Source: Gautieria morchelliformis
Lineage: Eukaryota > Basidiomycota > Agaricomycetes > Gomphales > Gomphaceae
Direction: 5' to 3'
Assembly: GCA_015179125.1 (NCBI GenBank)
Contig: WHVA01000375.1
Coordinates: forward strand, 51,223-115,222
Length of the DNA stretch: 64,000 nucleotides
How positions within the stretch are numbered: the first letter of the stretch is position 1; each line of letters starts with the position of its first letter. Position numbers and translations under genes: made by a program. The notes beneath the pieces are model-generated. The model did not search any database. It saw nothing but the letters and a program-made list of their open reading frames with translations, and was not told where the DNA came from. Below, one piece after another: positions 1 through 10,884 of the stretch.

Positions 1-228
1 TGCAGCGAACTCTGGCGAAGATGCTAGGGAGTGATGAGGGGAACATAGAGGCAGTGGGGTAGGAGAAATAGACAGGTCATGACATCATCACGCTCGCAGC
101 TGACAGTAGAGGGTCTACTGGAGGGTCTCAATGATGTTTAGTCATCGACGCAGCAATCTTTTTCAAGATTGCTTCGAATTCACAATCGGTTGGTCATGTG
201 GCAATCAACCACAGGATAGTTCAAAAGG

Positions 229-435
229 TGTAAAGATGTCAATCTTAAGCCTTTTATCACAAGGGCACAGCAGAACTTGACCAAGGTGTGGTATTCTGAA
301 TGCTACGTAGTGACAGGTAAGAGTAAGATGCGATGGGAACCGCTGGCCGGTTCCCATGCATAAACCATACAGTGGGTCCCTAAGGGGCCCACTGGGATTA
401 TGTAATAACTAGTGTACATAGACAGGTTATTTACA
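229..435 (-). mobile_element. Gypsy-type LTR (family W), copy 1
   Basis: About 207 bp with perfect inverted ends TGTAAA...TTTACA. It is nearly identical over most of its length to 60226-60440, which is the 3' LTR of a minus-strand gypsy element; both share a GGGAACCGCTGGCCGG segment and GTGGGTCCCTAAGGGGCCC. No matching 5 bp duplication is visible (flanks aaagg / gacat). It may therefore be the 5' LTR of a minus-strand element that runs off the left edge, or an old solo LTR. Strand is taken from the right-hand copy. Confidence 0.75.
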
Positions 436-1500
436 GACATGCTCCACTGAGCCTAGTACAACCCAGGCATACACCATGCACAAGGGGTGCACAAAACACC
501 ACCACTCCCTGAGCAATCAGACTTGTATGATGTTGTCCGGCACTCCATCCAGTGTGAGGGAGGTAGCTGCACTGGAATGGAATGAGTGGCCACCAAAACC
601 TTGGTGCCAAGGATGGACTGCAGCCTGGTGACAAACCAGGTGTATGTGGGGGGAGGTTCTGTGGGATGTAAGCCAGAGCTCAGGGTGGTAGGGGAACCGC
701 TTGTCACACTGTTCAATCTAGGCACGCATAGAAACAATCGGCTTTGTGGAAGGGGAGGTGAAAACACCTGCGGTGGTGCATGCCTCCCTCGTTCTGCTGA
801 AGTCCTTGTCCGTGCTGCAGCTCAGGCACGTGATGGCATGGCTCCAAGCCTCTGCTATGCAGTACCTCAATCAGAGAGGAAGGTGCATGTGGAGATGTAC
901 AAGGAGCGCATGGCATACAAAGTGTGGGGCCACCAGCCAGTTTCACTGTCATGCCGCCCTCAATGGTGGCTGTGCACTCATCACCCATGTGCGGCCATGC
1001 ATGTGTGCGGCATGCATCACATATGGGGCAGTCTGTCTGATTCCAGGGGGGGAGGGGGGGGGCTGTGAGCCATGGTGCAGGGCCCGCAGACACATAGTAC
1101 TTCAGAATGAGGCGGGCATTGTAGGGGTGCAGGATGGGCGGTTGCGACGTGTGGTGGGGATGCTCGTAGCATCCTGCAGGTCCACATGGGCATCAGCATA
1201 GTCAACAGAGAGTGTGGGGTGTGATGTTATCTATTCTGATCAATCTAACTATAAACACAAAAGTGTATACCACCCTGGTCACACGTAGGTGTCTGGCAGC
1301 TGGAAAACACCACTATCATGGCAAACAGTCCATAAAGCTTGATTTCAGCCAGTTTGAGCATGGCAGATCGTTGATGTGATGCAGAGAGGTCACATGATTG
1401 TGCTGGGGAAACACTCATTGACACACAGATATGTTGCATCTCTTGCTACCATAGTGGTCAGACTTCCAGGTGGTTTTAAGAGCATTCTGGCATTTGATTA
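436..1500. other. Degenerate repetitive DNA, no intact gene
   Basis: Overlapping short frames on both strands exist, but none has family motifs. A G-rich run lies near 1048-1063. From about 1240 to 1520 the sequence is a diverged copy of 48435-48670 (shared blocks such as ACCACCCTGGTCACA and CTTCCAGGTGGTTTT), so this is dispersed-repeat DNA, probably retroelement-derived. Confidence 0.5.
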
Positions 1501-1747
1501 GCCACTCACATGGACTATTATAACTATTGTACATGTAATAATTATCTGACAGCCTGCCCAGGGGGTTTTGGTGTTAGTAAGCTAGAATGCACAGACCATG
1601 TAGTTATTATATAAGCCTTGCTAGAACATAGTCGCACCTCAGTGAGTCTACTATATACTGAGGTGTGTCTCACTTTCTAATAGACAGACAGGTTACTTAT
1701 CATTGACTCTGTAGTAACCTGTCTACTAGCTGCGCTAAGTTCATTCA

Positions 1748-3680
1748 GGTTATGGGCCCCATTGATAGTATAGTACCTACCAGTGGAGTGAAGTCTTTCA
1801 TAGTTCTCGCCTGGGATGAGTCAAACTGGGTAACACCTCGGCTATGTTAACTATCCCTTGATCACTATGGCAAAGAAGGGCATGGCTACAGGTATGCCTA
1901 CCAACCTTTCGTCCATACCGCCAACCTGCGAACACTGTATTCTCGGGAAGCAGACCAAGACATCGGTACCAAAAATACAAGAGGGAGAAAGAGCCAACAG
2001 TAAACTAGATGTCGTATCCTCTGACATCACCGGGCCTGAGGATGTACCCGCTGCTGGAAAATATTACGCTCTCGACTTTACAGATGACTAATCCATGTTG
2101 TGATAAATGCAACTATTTAATTTCAAATTGTTTATATATAAAAGAAACTAATAAAGAAAGAAAGAAAAACAAAAAAAAAATCAAAAGAAACAGAAATTAC
2201 ATTTACAATAGATGTTGGCGCAGACGATGATCACACGAATTTATGACATGCTATATTACTCATAGATCGGGTAATGTACAGGAGTTCGAGCGTCGACCAT
2301 GTGCGGTCGATCAGGGATGGCGCGCCTATCGAGTGATGGCATCGGCCATGACGTCGACAGGCGCCAGGCCATAGGCACCAAGGGGTGCAGGCACCAAACG
2401 CCGCAGAGAACAATAGACTGCGCAGGAGTATAGGATGCTGTGGAGCGACTGAGAATGTCACCTGCAGTATACATATTCAATCAGCTGCCCCACAGGGGCA
2501 CAGAGACAGCGGCCCCATCTCCAAGCCCAGCATATATGCTGGGCAGGGTAGACTTAACTCCATTTTTCTATTTTAACTCCATGACACGCCTGACTGACTA
2601 CTATCTTAACATCATGTGGACAGGGGCTTTGTATACTAGGTACAGATCTCTATTCCAAAGCCCAGACAATCCTAACATCATCCCCATCACCCCATGACTT
2701 TATGACTATAAATTAGTCACCCCTTAGTTACAAGTAGTTTTTCGACCCATCCATCCAATATCTTGAACACTAGTAGTTACTATCAATATAGTATAAATAG
2801 CTAGTACAAATGTATGAACGAAATCATCCAGAATCGATTATTCTGCCTCCTGAAATTACTGTAGTCTTGCTTGATAGCTACAGAGCTCAGATCTTGATAG
2901 TTTATTCCAAATCTTCGTCGAGGGTCTACTATCACTGTTTACTCTATACTACCTTAAAAGCGAACGCTTTTGATTTGACTATCCCTTGGATCGACACCGT
3001 TCTTCTGTCGACACGGTCACGTGACTCTCATTCATCAGTGCTGGACGCGCCTCGAAAGGCTGCACATAGAAGAGGGCCGAACGCAGTGACTTCAATCACT
3101 GAGCAATAGATTCTACTTGTTAAAAGGCACTAATTGACACCTTAATCCAAAAATCCAGACACACCTGGACTTATCTCCTTGCAAAAAACAGTGATGCGGT
3201 CACTGCATTTGCCAATTGGCAAGCACTGGTCAAACACCAGTCAAACCGTAATGTCAAGAAGTTTATCACTGACAATGGCGGTGAATACATGTCTAAGTCA
3301 TATGAGAGTTATCTCCACAACCATGGCATACAACATCTTCTCACAGCACCATACACATCTGCTGAAATGGTGTTGTCGAATGAAGTAACTGAACCCTTAT
3401 GTCAAGGGCACACACGATCCAATCCAATGCGAACCTGCCCCCTAGTCTATGGGGTGAATGCATGCTGACTGCTGTATACCTGAAGAACAGAACCCCTACA
3501 AAGGCCATCAGCAATATGACCCCTTATGAGGTATGGACCGACCGGAAGCCTGATGTGTCGCACCTATGAGAAATCAGCTGCAAAGCTTTTGTGCTAATCC
3601 AGAACCGCCATGTCACAAAGATCTATAACCACTCCGTTGAATGCATCCTGGTCAGCTACTCACAGAATTCCAAAGCTTAT
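1748..3680 (+). pseudogene. Ty1/copia retroelement remnant (PBS, GAG-pre-integrase, integrase)
   Basis: Copia fragment on the plus strand. GGTTATGGGCCC at 1748-1759 follows a CA end and looks like the copia-type PBS that pairs with half of initiator tRNA-Met. A GAG-pre-integrase zinc segment (CEHCILGKQ) lies at about 1928-1955 and runs into LDFTDD of the integrase core near 2090. The core resumes after the inserted element Y at about 3158 with WTYLLAKNSD, then FITDNGGEY (second catalytic Asp) near 3270 and the NRTPTKAISNMTPYE region near 3487. Lesions are a TAA next to the insertion point, frameshifts around 3380-3450, a TGA near 3568, and loss of homology after about 3680. Reverse transcriptase and RNase H are absent. 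Confidence 0.8.
2096..3152 (+). mobile_element. LTR-like element Y, copy 1, inside copia integrase
   Basis: A 1057 bp element that begins TGTTGTGAT and ends AATCCAAAA. It is flanked by a perfect 5 bp TSD atcca (2091-2095 and 3153-3157). Removing it with one TSD brings the two halves of the copia integrase core back into one frame. A TATA-like GTATAAATAG lies at 2791-2800, giving plus orientation. A second copy is 9049-10766. The 3' terminus is not the usual CA, so the class (solo LTR or other) is not certain. Confidence 0.75.
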
Positions 3681-4090
3681 GAAATCGTTTTAAAACCCTG
3701 TTTTTCCTTGCTGATAGTAGCAAATATATGTGGCTATTATGGGGAATTGACTGTTCAAATATTCCTCAATGTTCTTCTTATTTTTTCGCCATTTAATTTG
3801 GCTTCCCTGACTCAAAAAGCACTCTATTCTATCAGACAGAGTTATGAACCCACGCACATCCACAACTCTGCCACAGCCACTCAATTTCAAACTCCACCCA
3901 GAGCTATCCACGAACAGTGAATTTGGAGTTGCAGGCACTCAAGCACCTACAACTCCGGCACCTTGGCTCATTCAAACACAGCCACTGAGACTGAATGAAT
4001 CCTCTGCCACTTACACAAGCCTGTGCACTTAAATATAGTTCAAACCCAGCTGGCACATGTCTTGCATCATAGCAACCATGGCTGTGCAAG

Positions 4091-4752
4091 TGTTATGTAT
4101 CGAGATTTCTGCAAGTCAGAACTAGAAAGGACAACAGCTTCAACTTATGTGTTGCCCCCCCAATGAACTATCGTCCTAAGTATTTCGGATCACGGGTCAG
4201 AAGTCAGAAAGTATCAAACTAAACAGAAGTCGGAACTTGAGTCGGAAACAGAGTTGGAAGGCGGAAGGCAGAAGGTGGAAGGCAGAGAAGCTCGCTGTGC
4301 CAAGAACAGGAAATAGAGCGAAGCAAATCACGTATCGAAGGTGATTATCTGTTTACAGAATAACAGACATACATGAGGGGTTTTTATACAAAGAGCTGAG
4401 ACAACATGTAATAGGGTAATACTAAGCAAATTCCGGAGAGAGCGGAAGTTGGATAGACATATGGGGTAATTAACTAATTGGGAACAAGGGGACTACAAGG
4501 GGGGTTCATGGTAGGGTAAAACAATGGCAAAAGAACAAGGGGTCGGAAAGTACATCTGACAGAAAGAAACAATGAGACTACAAGGAGGGCCGGACATGTG
4601 GTCTTGCTGTGCTGAGAGGTGAGTCCAGTGGGTCCAAGTAATAGAGTCGAAAGAACAAAGGAATAAAACAATGGGCGGAATATCAGAACTATGAGAGGGT
4701 TGGAATGTGAGTGGAACTGAGTGTCAGAAGTCAGAAATGAATGGTCCTAACA
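4091..4752 (-). mobile_element. Solo LTR, family X, copy 1
   Basis: A 662 bp solo LTR with ends TGTTATG...CCTAACA and a perfect 5 bp TSD gcaag at 4086-4090 and 4753-4757. It is the reverse complement of 9776-10429 with moderate divergence. Orientation comes from the TATAAAAG box of the other copy; here it reads as tttttatac near 4380 on the plus strand. Confidence 0.85.
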
Positions 4753-5198
4753 GCAAGGCTGCGTATAAAGCCACACAAAGATGTACAAAGCCAAAACTAG
4801 GGTGCAGGTTTAGCAAAGCTTATTGGATGAATGGATCCTCCAAATGCAACCCTACAACACCAAACAGGTCCCTTGATGTCATAGGGGCTGTGCAGGGCAG
4901 TGCAAGGCTGTGAAAGGCTGTGCAACCAGGGAAGGTGATTGGCTATCTATTTTCAGTTTCTTTACACAAACACACTGCAATAGTTATGAGGGTGTGTTTT
5001 AGCAGTGCAAATATTTACATATGACATCACTCACCTAATAGATAGAAGAACCCCATTTTACCTACTCCTGTGTATTTTACAATATAAAAGGAGGCCATTC
5101 TGACCTCCTTGAATCATCATTCTGGCAATCTAACATCTTCTATCCACGTAACCTCGTGTAACTTGCATCTTACTAAGCTGCTAATCCCAGCTAGGGTT

Positions 5199-6176
5199 AT
5201 TAAAGTGTTTATGTTGCTAATAACTATTGGCTTGGGATATTCCGGCATTGCTAATAATCAATAAGTAACTGTGGGAATTTACTAGTTGAAATCTGCATCC
5301 AGTTGCGTCCACACCACTGCCGTGCTCTCAAAGGTTGAACGTTTCTCATGCACCCCATCCCTCCTGCGACTTTCTCTAGTGTCCCAATATCAGCTCCAGG
5401 TTTGGAGGCTGTGGTTGACCCCGCACTCCTTGGCAATGCAACCAACACATCGTGTCCATCCGGCACGGCCGCATCTGCTCTGCCACTCGCTTCCCCTTTA
5501 AGATCCACCTTGGACTCTATGGCCTCCAAAGCGCGGAAGTTTTGCGAGGAGTTTTCTACCAAGGAGACCCATGAGGAGGAAAAGAAGGGGGCTAAAGAGG
5601 TAAGTAGGGTGGTAGGGCATGGTATTTACATATATTAAAAGTTCTCATATGTCCCAGGTCCAGAATGCATTGGAGGCTGTGCAGAACACTATAACCACCA
5701 ATCCCTGAAAGACCAAGAAACGCTCACGCTCACTTTCTGATTTAGACAGCGACAGTGGGTCAAGCACTAGCGCTCTGGAATCTGGGTCGGTCACATCGAG
5801 TGTGATCTGTGTCAACATGTCCAGGGAGATAGCAAGGATGGTGCAAATAATGGAGAGGCATGAGGGACGGGAGGCGAGCAAGGAAGAGGAACTGAAGGAG
5901 TTCCGGATGAGCCTCCTGGCTCGTCATGACTGGGTGATTGAAATGCAAGATCGGGTGGTCCAAATGCAGGAGCACACGTCCAATGCGCTCCTGGACATCT
6001 TGCGCCAGGGGCTGCTTAACTAATTAACATGAGCACTGTTTGAATGCAACGCTCCTCATCCCCTCAAATTCCACAACGCGTCAGTCACGCGTTCCTAATG
6101 GCTAATGCATATTAGCTCTCTTGGTGCTTATATTAGATCATTCCTAATAATTATTAGCAAGCATAAACACTTTATT
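5199..6176 (+). mobile_element. Small TIR element carrying a coiled-coil ORF
   Basis: Inverted termini of about 32 bp at 5199-5230 and 6143-6176 share AAAGTGTTTATG and GCTAATAA. Between them, plus-strand sequence encodes a Ser/Thr/Pro-rich stretch, then a charged helical segment (5348-6023). A TATAAAAGG box sits at about 5084, just outside the left terminus. The class cannot be named: no DDE transposase is visible, so this would be a non-autonomous or decayed element. Confidence 0.45.
5348..6023 (+). pseudogene. Hypothetical coiled-coil protein, broken
   Basis: Two segments appear joined by a short intron near 5600-5656. The first is rich in Ser, Ala and Pro and ends in EEFSTKETHEEEKKGAKE. 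The second has KKRSRSLSDLDSDSGS, then a long helical region (MSREIARMVQIMERHEG..., ending ILRQGLLN). An in-frame TGA at about 5705-5707 interrupts the second segment before KTKKRSRS. The layout (Ser-rich, basic patch, C-terminal coiled coil) resembles DNA-binding accessory proteins of some DNA transposons, but no DNA-binding domain is recognised. Confidence 0.4.
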
Positions 6177-6179
6177 CAC

Positions 6180-7144
6180 TTACTTTGGTGTCTAATTCCT
6201 TGTTAAGTAGTTACTTTACTACTTAGCCACTTGGACTAATCCTCCAGGTGTAATTCTACAGAGTGAGTCTGTCAATTGATAGTCTTGCCATTCGTGCTCC
6301 AATACCCGAGACAATCTGATCAGTTGATTTTCCTGATTAGAGACTTTCACAAGTCACTTCCACAAAACTCATCTCTCATTTTATTGCAGTATGCTAGTAG
6401 ATTATCAGGACAGTCCATTTATAAACTTGCCTGCTAAGTACATTCCTTTATATTTTGGAATACGCTCGGACCCCAATAGTGTCCTTGAACCTACAGTCTT
6501 TTAGTTTATTGTTCAGTGCTGCTAAGAAATGTATTGCCTTCTATCTGTATTAACTTGGACTAGCTTTATGTGGATTGCAACCAAGGTACAAATATTAAAT
6601 TATTTCTGGAGTTGTGCTGCAGCATTGTTTGATATTCTTGAAGTCTCCTAAACGACATGTTCTGATAGATTGAGGTGTCTCCTAAGCTTCCTCTAGGAAC
6701 CTTTCAATAGATGGAACTTATCCTTACACTATGCTTACCTCTCCTCCTTCACCTTTGCCTTACCTCAACCCTTGCTCAACACTGAACCAAACTGCACCTC
6801 GTTTCGAATCATTTCGTCCTCGTGACAAACTCGCTTCTTTCAGAAACTCAGGTATGTCATCATCTACTATTCATCATCACAGTGACTCCACAAAATCAAG
6901 TAACTAATCTCTAGTTAGTGTATGAGTTTTGAGACTGTCCAAGACAGCAAGCATGACTCGAAATCAGCTTCTAGGTTGATTCAAGTGTATATGATGTGAG
7001 TGCAAAGGGATTTTTCTGGATAAAGTAACAAACAGTTGAATAGCTGTATTTATAGAGAAAAGAAAATGTTTTTCTATCTATTATTTAAGTGAAAGAGTCT
7101 GTGATCGCATTCAGACAGGGTAGGGGGTTAATTACAAATCATGG

Positions 7145-7178
<34 letters not shown>

Positions 7179-8805
7179 AAGAAATGTGATGGTGATTATA
7201 TGATAGGGGGATACAAGAGATGGGGACTGTGCAAACATACTTAATGCCCCTCTTAACATGTAATGGAACTCATGAGCCACTGTCCCTTCCCTGCAGATAG
7301 TCATCATAACTGGCTTTTCCCTTGAGATCCAATATATACACCTGCATATATCCTCGATCTCCACGTCCCTTCCAAAGAACTGTCAAATACTTTTGACACA
7401 TTGTTCTACTCACCTGATGTCCTCATATAGCATTTGTGGTGCTATAGATTTATTTTCTTTCTTTTTGACCCCACTCGAGCCATCTCCCTGATCCAGCGCC
7501 TGATCAAGACAGCAGCACTTTGATCGGTTAGATCTGTCGGCTGAGTTGAGGTGCCAACTGATGTATGACATTGTGACATCATCAGTATACGAGTGATCTT
7601 ATATAATCAGTGTGCCACCCTGATTATCTATTAGATAGCTCTCTAGAAATTAATAGTTATGTTCTGAATATATTCTTGGTCTAGAGGGTATAAATGTTGG
7701 ACTTAAAAGATATCACAATTGAGGCAGTTGCCAGCACCTGTAAGGCATGCTTAATCCTAGCCCTAAAGTTCTTTCTCACAGTCTGCTGCTCCCCCAGGAA
7801 AAGGTGTATACCCTATTGTCTAAACATGAATAGTTATATATCTTTGTGCTATACATGCATATTATTTTAAACATACCTTCTAATCATATCTATCAACCAT
7901 ATATAATAATGTAGTACAGGTATTGTCCATACTTGCTCCTACATTCTATCATCATACATCTGACAAGCTTCATATATACTTCTAACATATACTCATATGG
8001 TCCACACTTGCCTCTACATTCTATCATCATACATCTAAAAATTTTGCTATATATGTTTAACATATAGTCATCCAAATCCTATCCGAAATTGCTCTGTTAT
8101 CTCAATACACACCATGCTTTAGCACATACAAACATATTTGTAAAATATCAGAACATTCAAAAAATTTAGGATATCCACAATATACAAGTTGCTCAAAATG
8201 ATGGACTAGGAACTCAGTTATGGTTGATTTTTTAAAAGATATATAATATATCCTAGAAGAATGTACATTGTTGTCAATGTGAACATCCTCCCATGTGGGC
8301 CCAGGACCGATGGCTGACAGGGATAGTGATGTATCATGGAATTGGCTGGTCATGGCTGATGGTGGGAGTGATAATGAATGATGCGAACAAATGAATGAAC
8401 TTGGTGAACTGATCAAATGCCAAACAGAGCAAATGGACATGTCAAAGGGTGATGAGGATGGATCATGCCAAAATAAACAAGTCATGACAGCATCTAGCCA
8501 TCCCTGCGTAGTCCCAGCCATATTTCCAACATTTCACTCTTACCTCTCCTCTCTTGCTAAAGTCTGTAGTAATAATACTCATCATCTGGAAGCTGCCAAT
8601 CACAGCCACTATCAATTTTGGGCACATACATTACTTGTGTGGATACCTTTCCTCTCAATCTCATCTCAATTTGACTTCAGATGATACACAGTGGCATTAA
8701 CAATATGTCATATTTGCAGTCTGGTCTGTATGTCTTGGTCTCTACATGTGTTCCTTGGACAAAGCCTAGGGTGTGTCTATGCCTGCATGGATAGGAGCTT
8801 GTATC
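6180..8805. other. AT-rich intergenic DNA
   Basis: About 2.6 kb without a recognisable gene. It has a ~35 bp poly(A) run at about 7143-7177, a near-duplicate motif (ACATTCTATCATCATACATCT) near 7942 and 8018, and scattered short frames without conserved motifs. The poly(A) could mark an old retrotransposed 3' end, but no retroelement coding sequence precedes it. Confidence 0.5.
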
Positions 8806-9048
8806 GGTGTTGTTAAGAACATAAGTTGTACTTAAGACTCAACCCGAGGGCCGAGCTGAGGTTAGCCGAAGTTCGGAAACAGGGGGCTTGGTTTCAACTT
8901 CGTAGGTTGCACCCACTACAGTGTTCCGCCCTAATTTCGAGAAACAGATTCAAGAATGGATTTGGCTAGAAGCTGAGGTTCAGAACGAGGTCAGACAGAG
9001 GAGTGGAAAGATACGAGGAATCTAAGTCAATATCAGAACTGAGGAATT

Positions 9049-10766
9049 TGTTATGATAGACGCAACTATTCTATTTCAAGTTATCTATGTACAAAAGAAA
9101 CTAATAAAAGAAAACAAAGAAAAAGAGTAAAAAGAAATAGGAACGACACTTATGACGGACGTCGGCACAAACAACATACACACGACATCATGAATAGCTA
9201 AGTTATCTACAGATTAGATAAGATACAGGGATACGGGCATCGACCACATGCGGCCGATCAGAGACAGCGCGCCTATGACTGATGGCATCGGCCCTGACGT
9301 CGACAGGCGCCAGGCCACAGGCACCGAGGAGGTGTGGGCACCAAACGCCGCAGAGAGGTATAGACTGCGCAGGAGCACCGGATATTGTGGAGTGACTTGA
9401 GGATGTCATCCACAATTCATGTACTCAATTAGCTGCCCCACAGAAGAGGCACAGAGACAGCGGCCCCATCACCAAGCCTAGCATTTATGCTAGGCAGGGC
9501 AGATTTGATTTACATTCTCTATTGGACCCCATGACACGACCAGCTGATTATTATCTTGACACCATGTGGACAGGGGCTTTGTATGCTAAGTACAAGACTC
9601 TATTCCAAAGTTTAAATAATCCTGATACTATCTCCATCACCCCATGATTTTATGACTATAAGTAGTCACCCCTTTAGTTACAAGTAGTTTTTCAACCCAT
9701 CTGCTCACTATCTCGAACACCAGTAGTTACCACTAATATAGTATAAATAGCTACTACAAATGTATGAACGAAATCTGTTACGACCGTTCATTTCCAATTT
9801 CCAACCTTTAGTTCCGCAATACTTTCCGCCCCTCCGATATTTCCGACATTCCGCCCATTGTTCTATTCTCTTGTTCTTTCGACTCGATTACTCAGAGCCA
9901 CCGGACCCGCTTCATCGTTCATCAAGACCATATGTCCGGCCCTCCTTGTGTTTCGTTGTCAGATATGTTTTCCTGACCCCTTGTTCTTTGCCATTGTTTT
10001 ACCTTACCCTGAACCCCCCTTGTAGTCCCATTGTTCCCAATTAGTTAGTTCCCACGCATTGTCTACTCGACTTCCGCTTCCCCCGGAATTTGCTTAGTAC
10101 TACCCCATTACCTGTTGTCTCAGCTCTTTGTATAAAAGCCTGTCATGTATGTCTGTTATTCTGCAATCAGATAATCACCTTCAATACTTGATTTCCTTCG
10201 CTCCATCTCCTGTTCTTAGCACAGGGAGTCTAGCAAGACCTCAGTCTCTCCGCCTTCCGTCTTCCACCTCAATTCCACCTCAAGTTCCGACTAACCTTCA
10301 ATTCAGTACATTCCAACTTCCGACCCATTTCCGAAATACCTAGGACGATAGTTCATTGGGGGCGCAACCCACAAGTTGAAGCCGCTGTCCTTTCCAGTTC
10401 CAACTTAGCGGAAATCTCGATACGTAACAAAATCATCCAGAATCAATTGTTTCACCCCCTGAAATCACTGTAGTCTTGTTTGATAGCTACAGAACTTAAA
10501 TCTCGATAGATTACTCCAATTCTTCGTTGAGAGTACACTATTACTGCTTACTCTATACTATCTCAAAAGCGAACGCTTTTGACTTGGTTATCCCTTAGAT
10601 CAACATCTTTTTCCTGTCAACACGGTCACGTGACTTTCATCCATCAGTGCCGGACGCGTCTCAAGGGGCTTAGTCAGCACACTGAGGAGGGATGAACATA
10701 GTGGTCCCAACCGCTAAACAATAAAATTTGTTTACTAAAGGCATCATATAACATCTTAATCCAAAA
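9049..10766 (+). mobile_element. LTR-like element Y, copy 2, nested in Z
   Basis: Second copy of the element at 2096-3152, about 1059 bp after removal of LTR X and its duplicated site. It starts TGTTATGAT and ends AATCCAAAA. Flanks are gaatt (9044-9048) and taatt (10767-10771), a TSD with one mismatch. TATA-like GTATAAATAG is at 9741-9750. Confidence 0.75.
9776..10429 (+). mobile_element. Solo LTR, family X, copy 2, nested in Y
   Basis: A 654 bp solo LTR with ends TGTTACG...CGTAACA and a perfect 5 bp TSD aaatc at 9771-9775 and 10430-10434. TATAAAAG is at 10131-10138. It is the innermost, hence youngest, of three nested LTR insertions, and the partner of 4091-4752. Confidence 0.9.
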
Positions 10767-10884
10767 TAATTAGTGTACATGATGGGGGGTTTATATACTA
10801 ATTGCAAGGAATGGAAAGAGGGCATCAATGCCCATATCGAGCAGGAAGCAGGGTCGATGGATGATCATCAGAAATGGAACAGGA

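Noticed and set aside
586..1201. Overlapping frames of 100-160 codons
   Set aside because: Cys/His-rich look but no ordered zinc motif; both strands are open because of base composition.
7143..7177. Poly(A) run as a processed pseudogene tail
   Set aside because: No coding similarity or flanking duplication was seen next to it.
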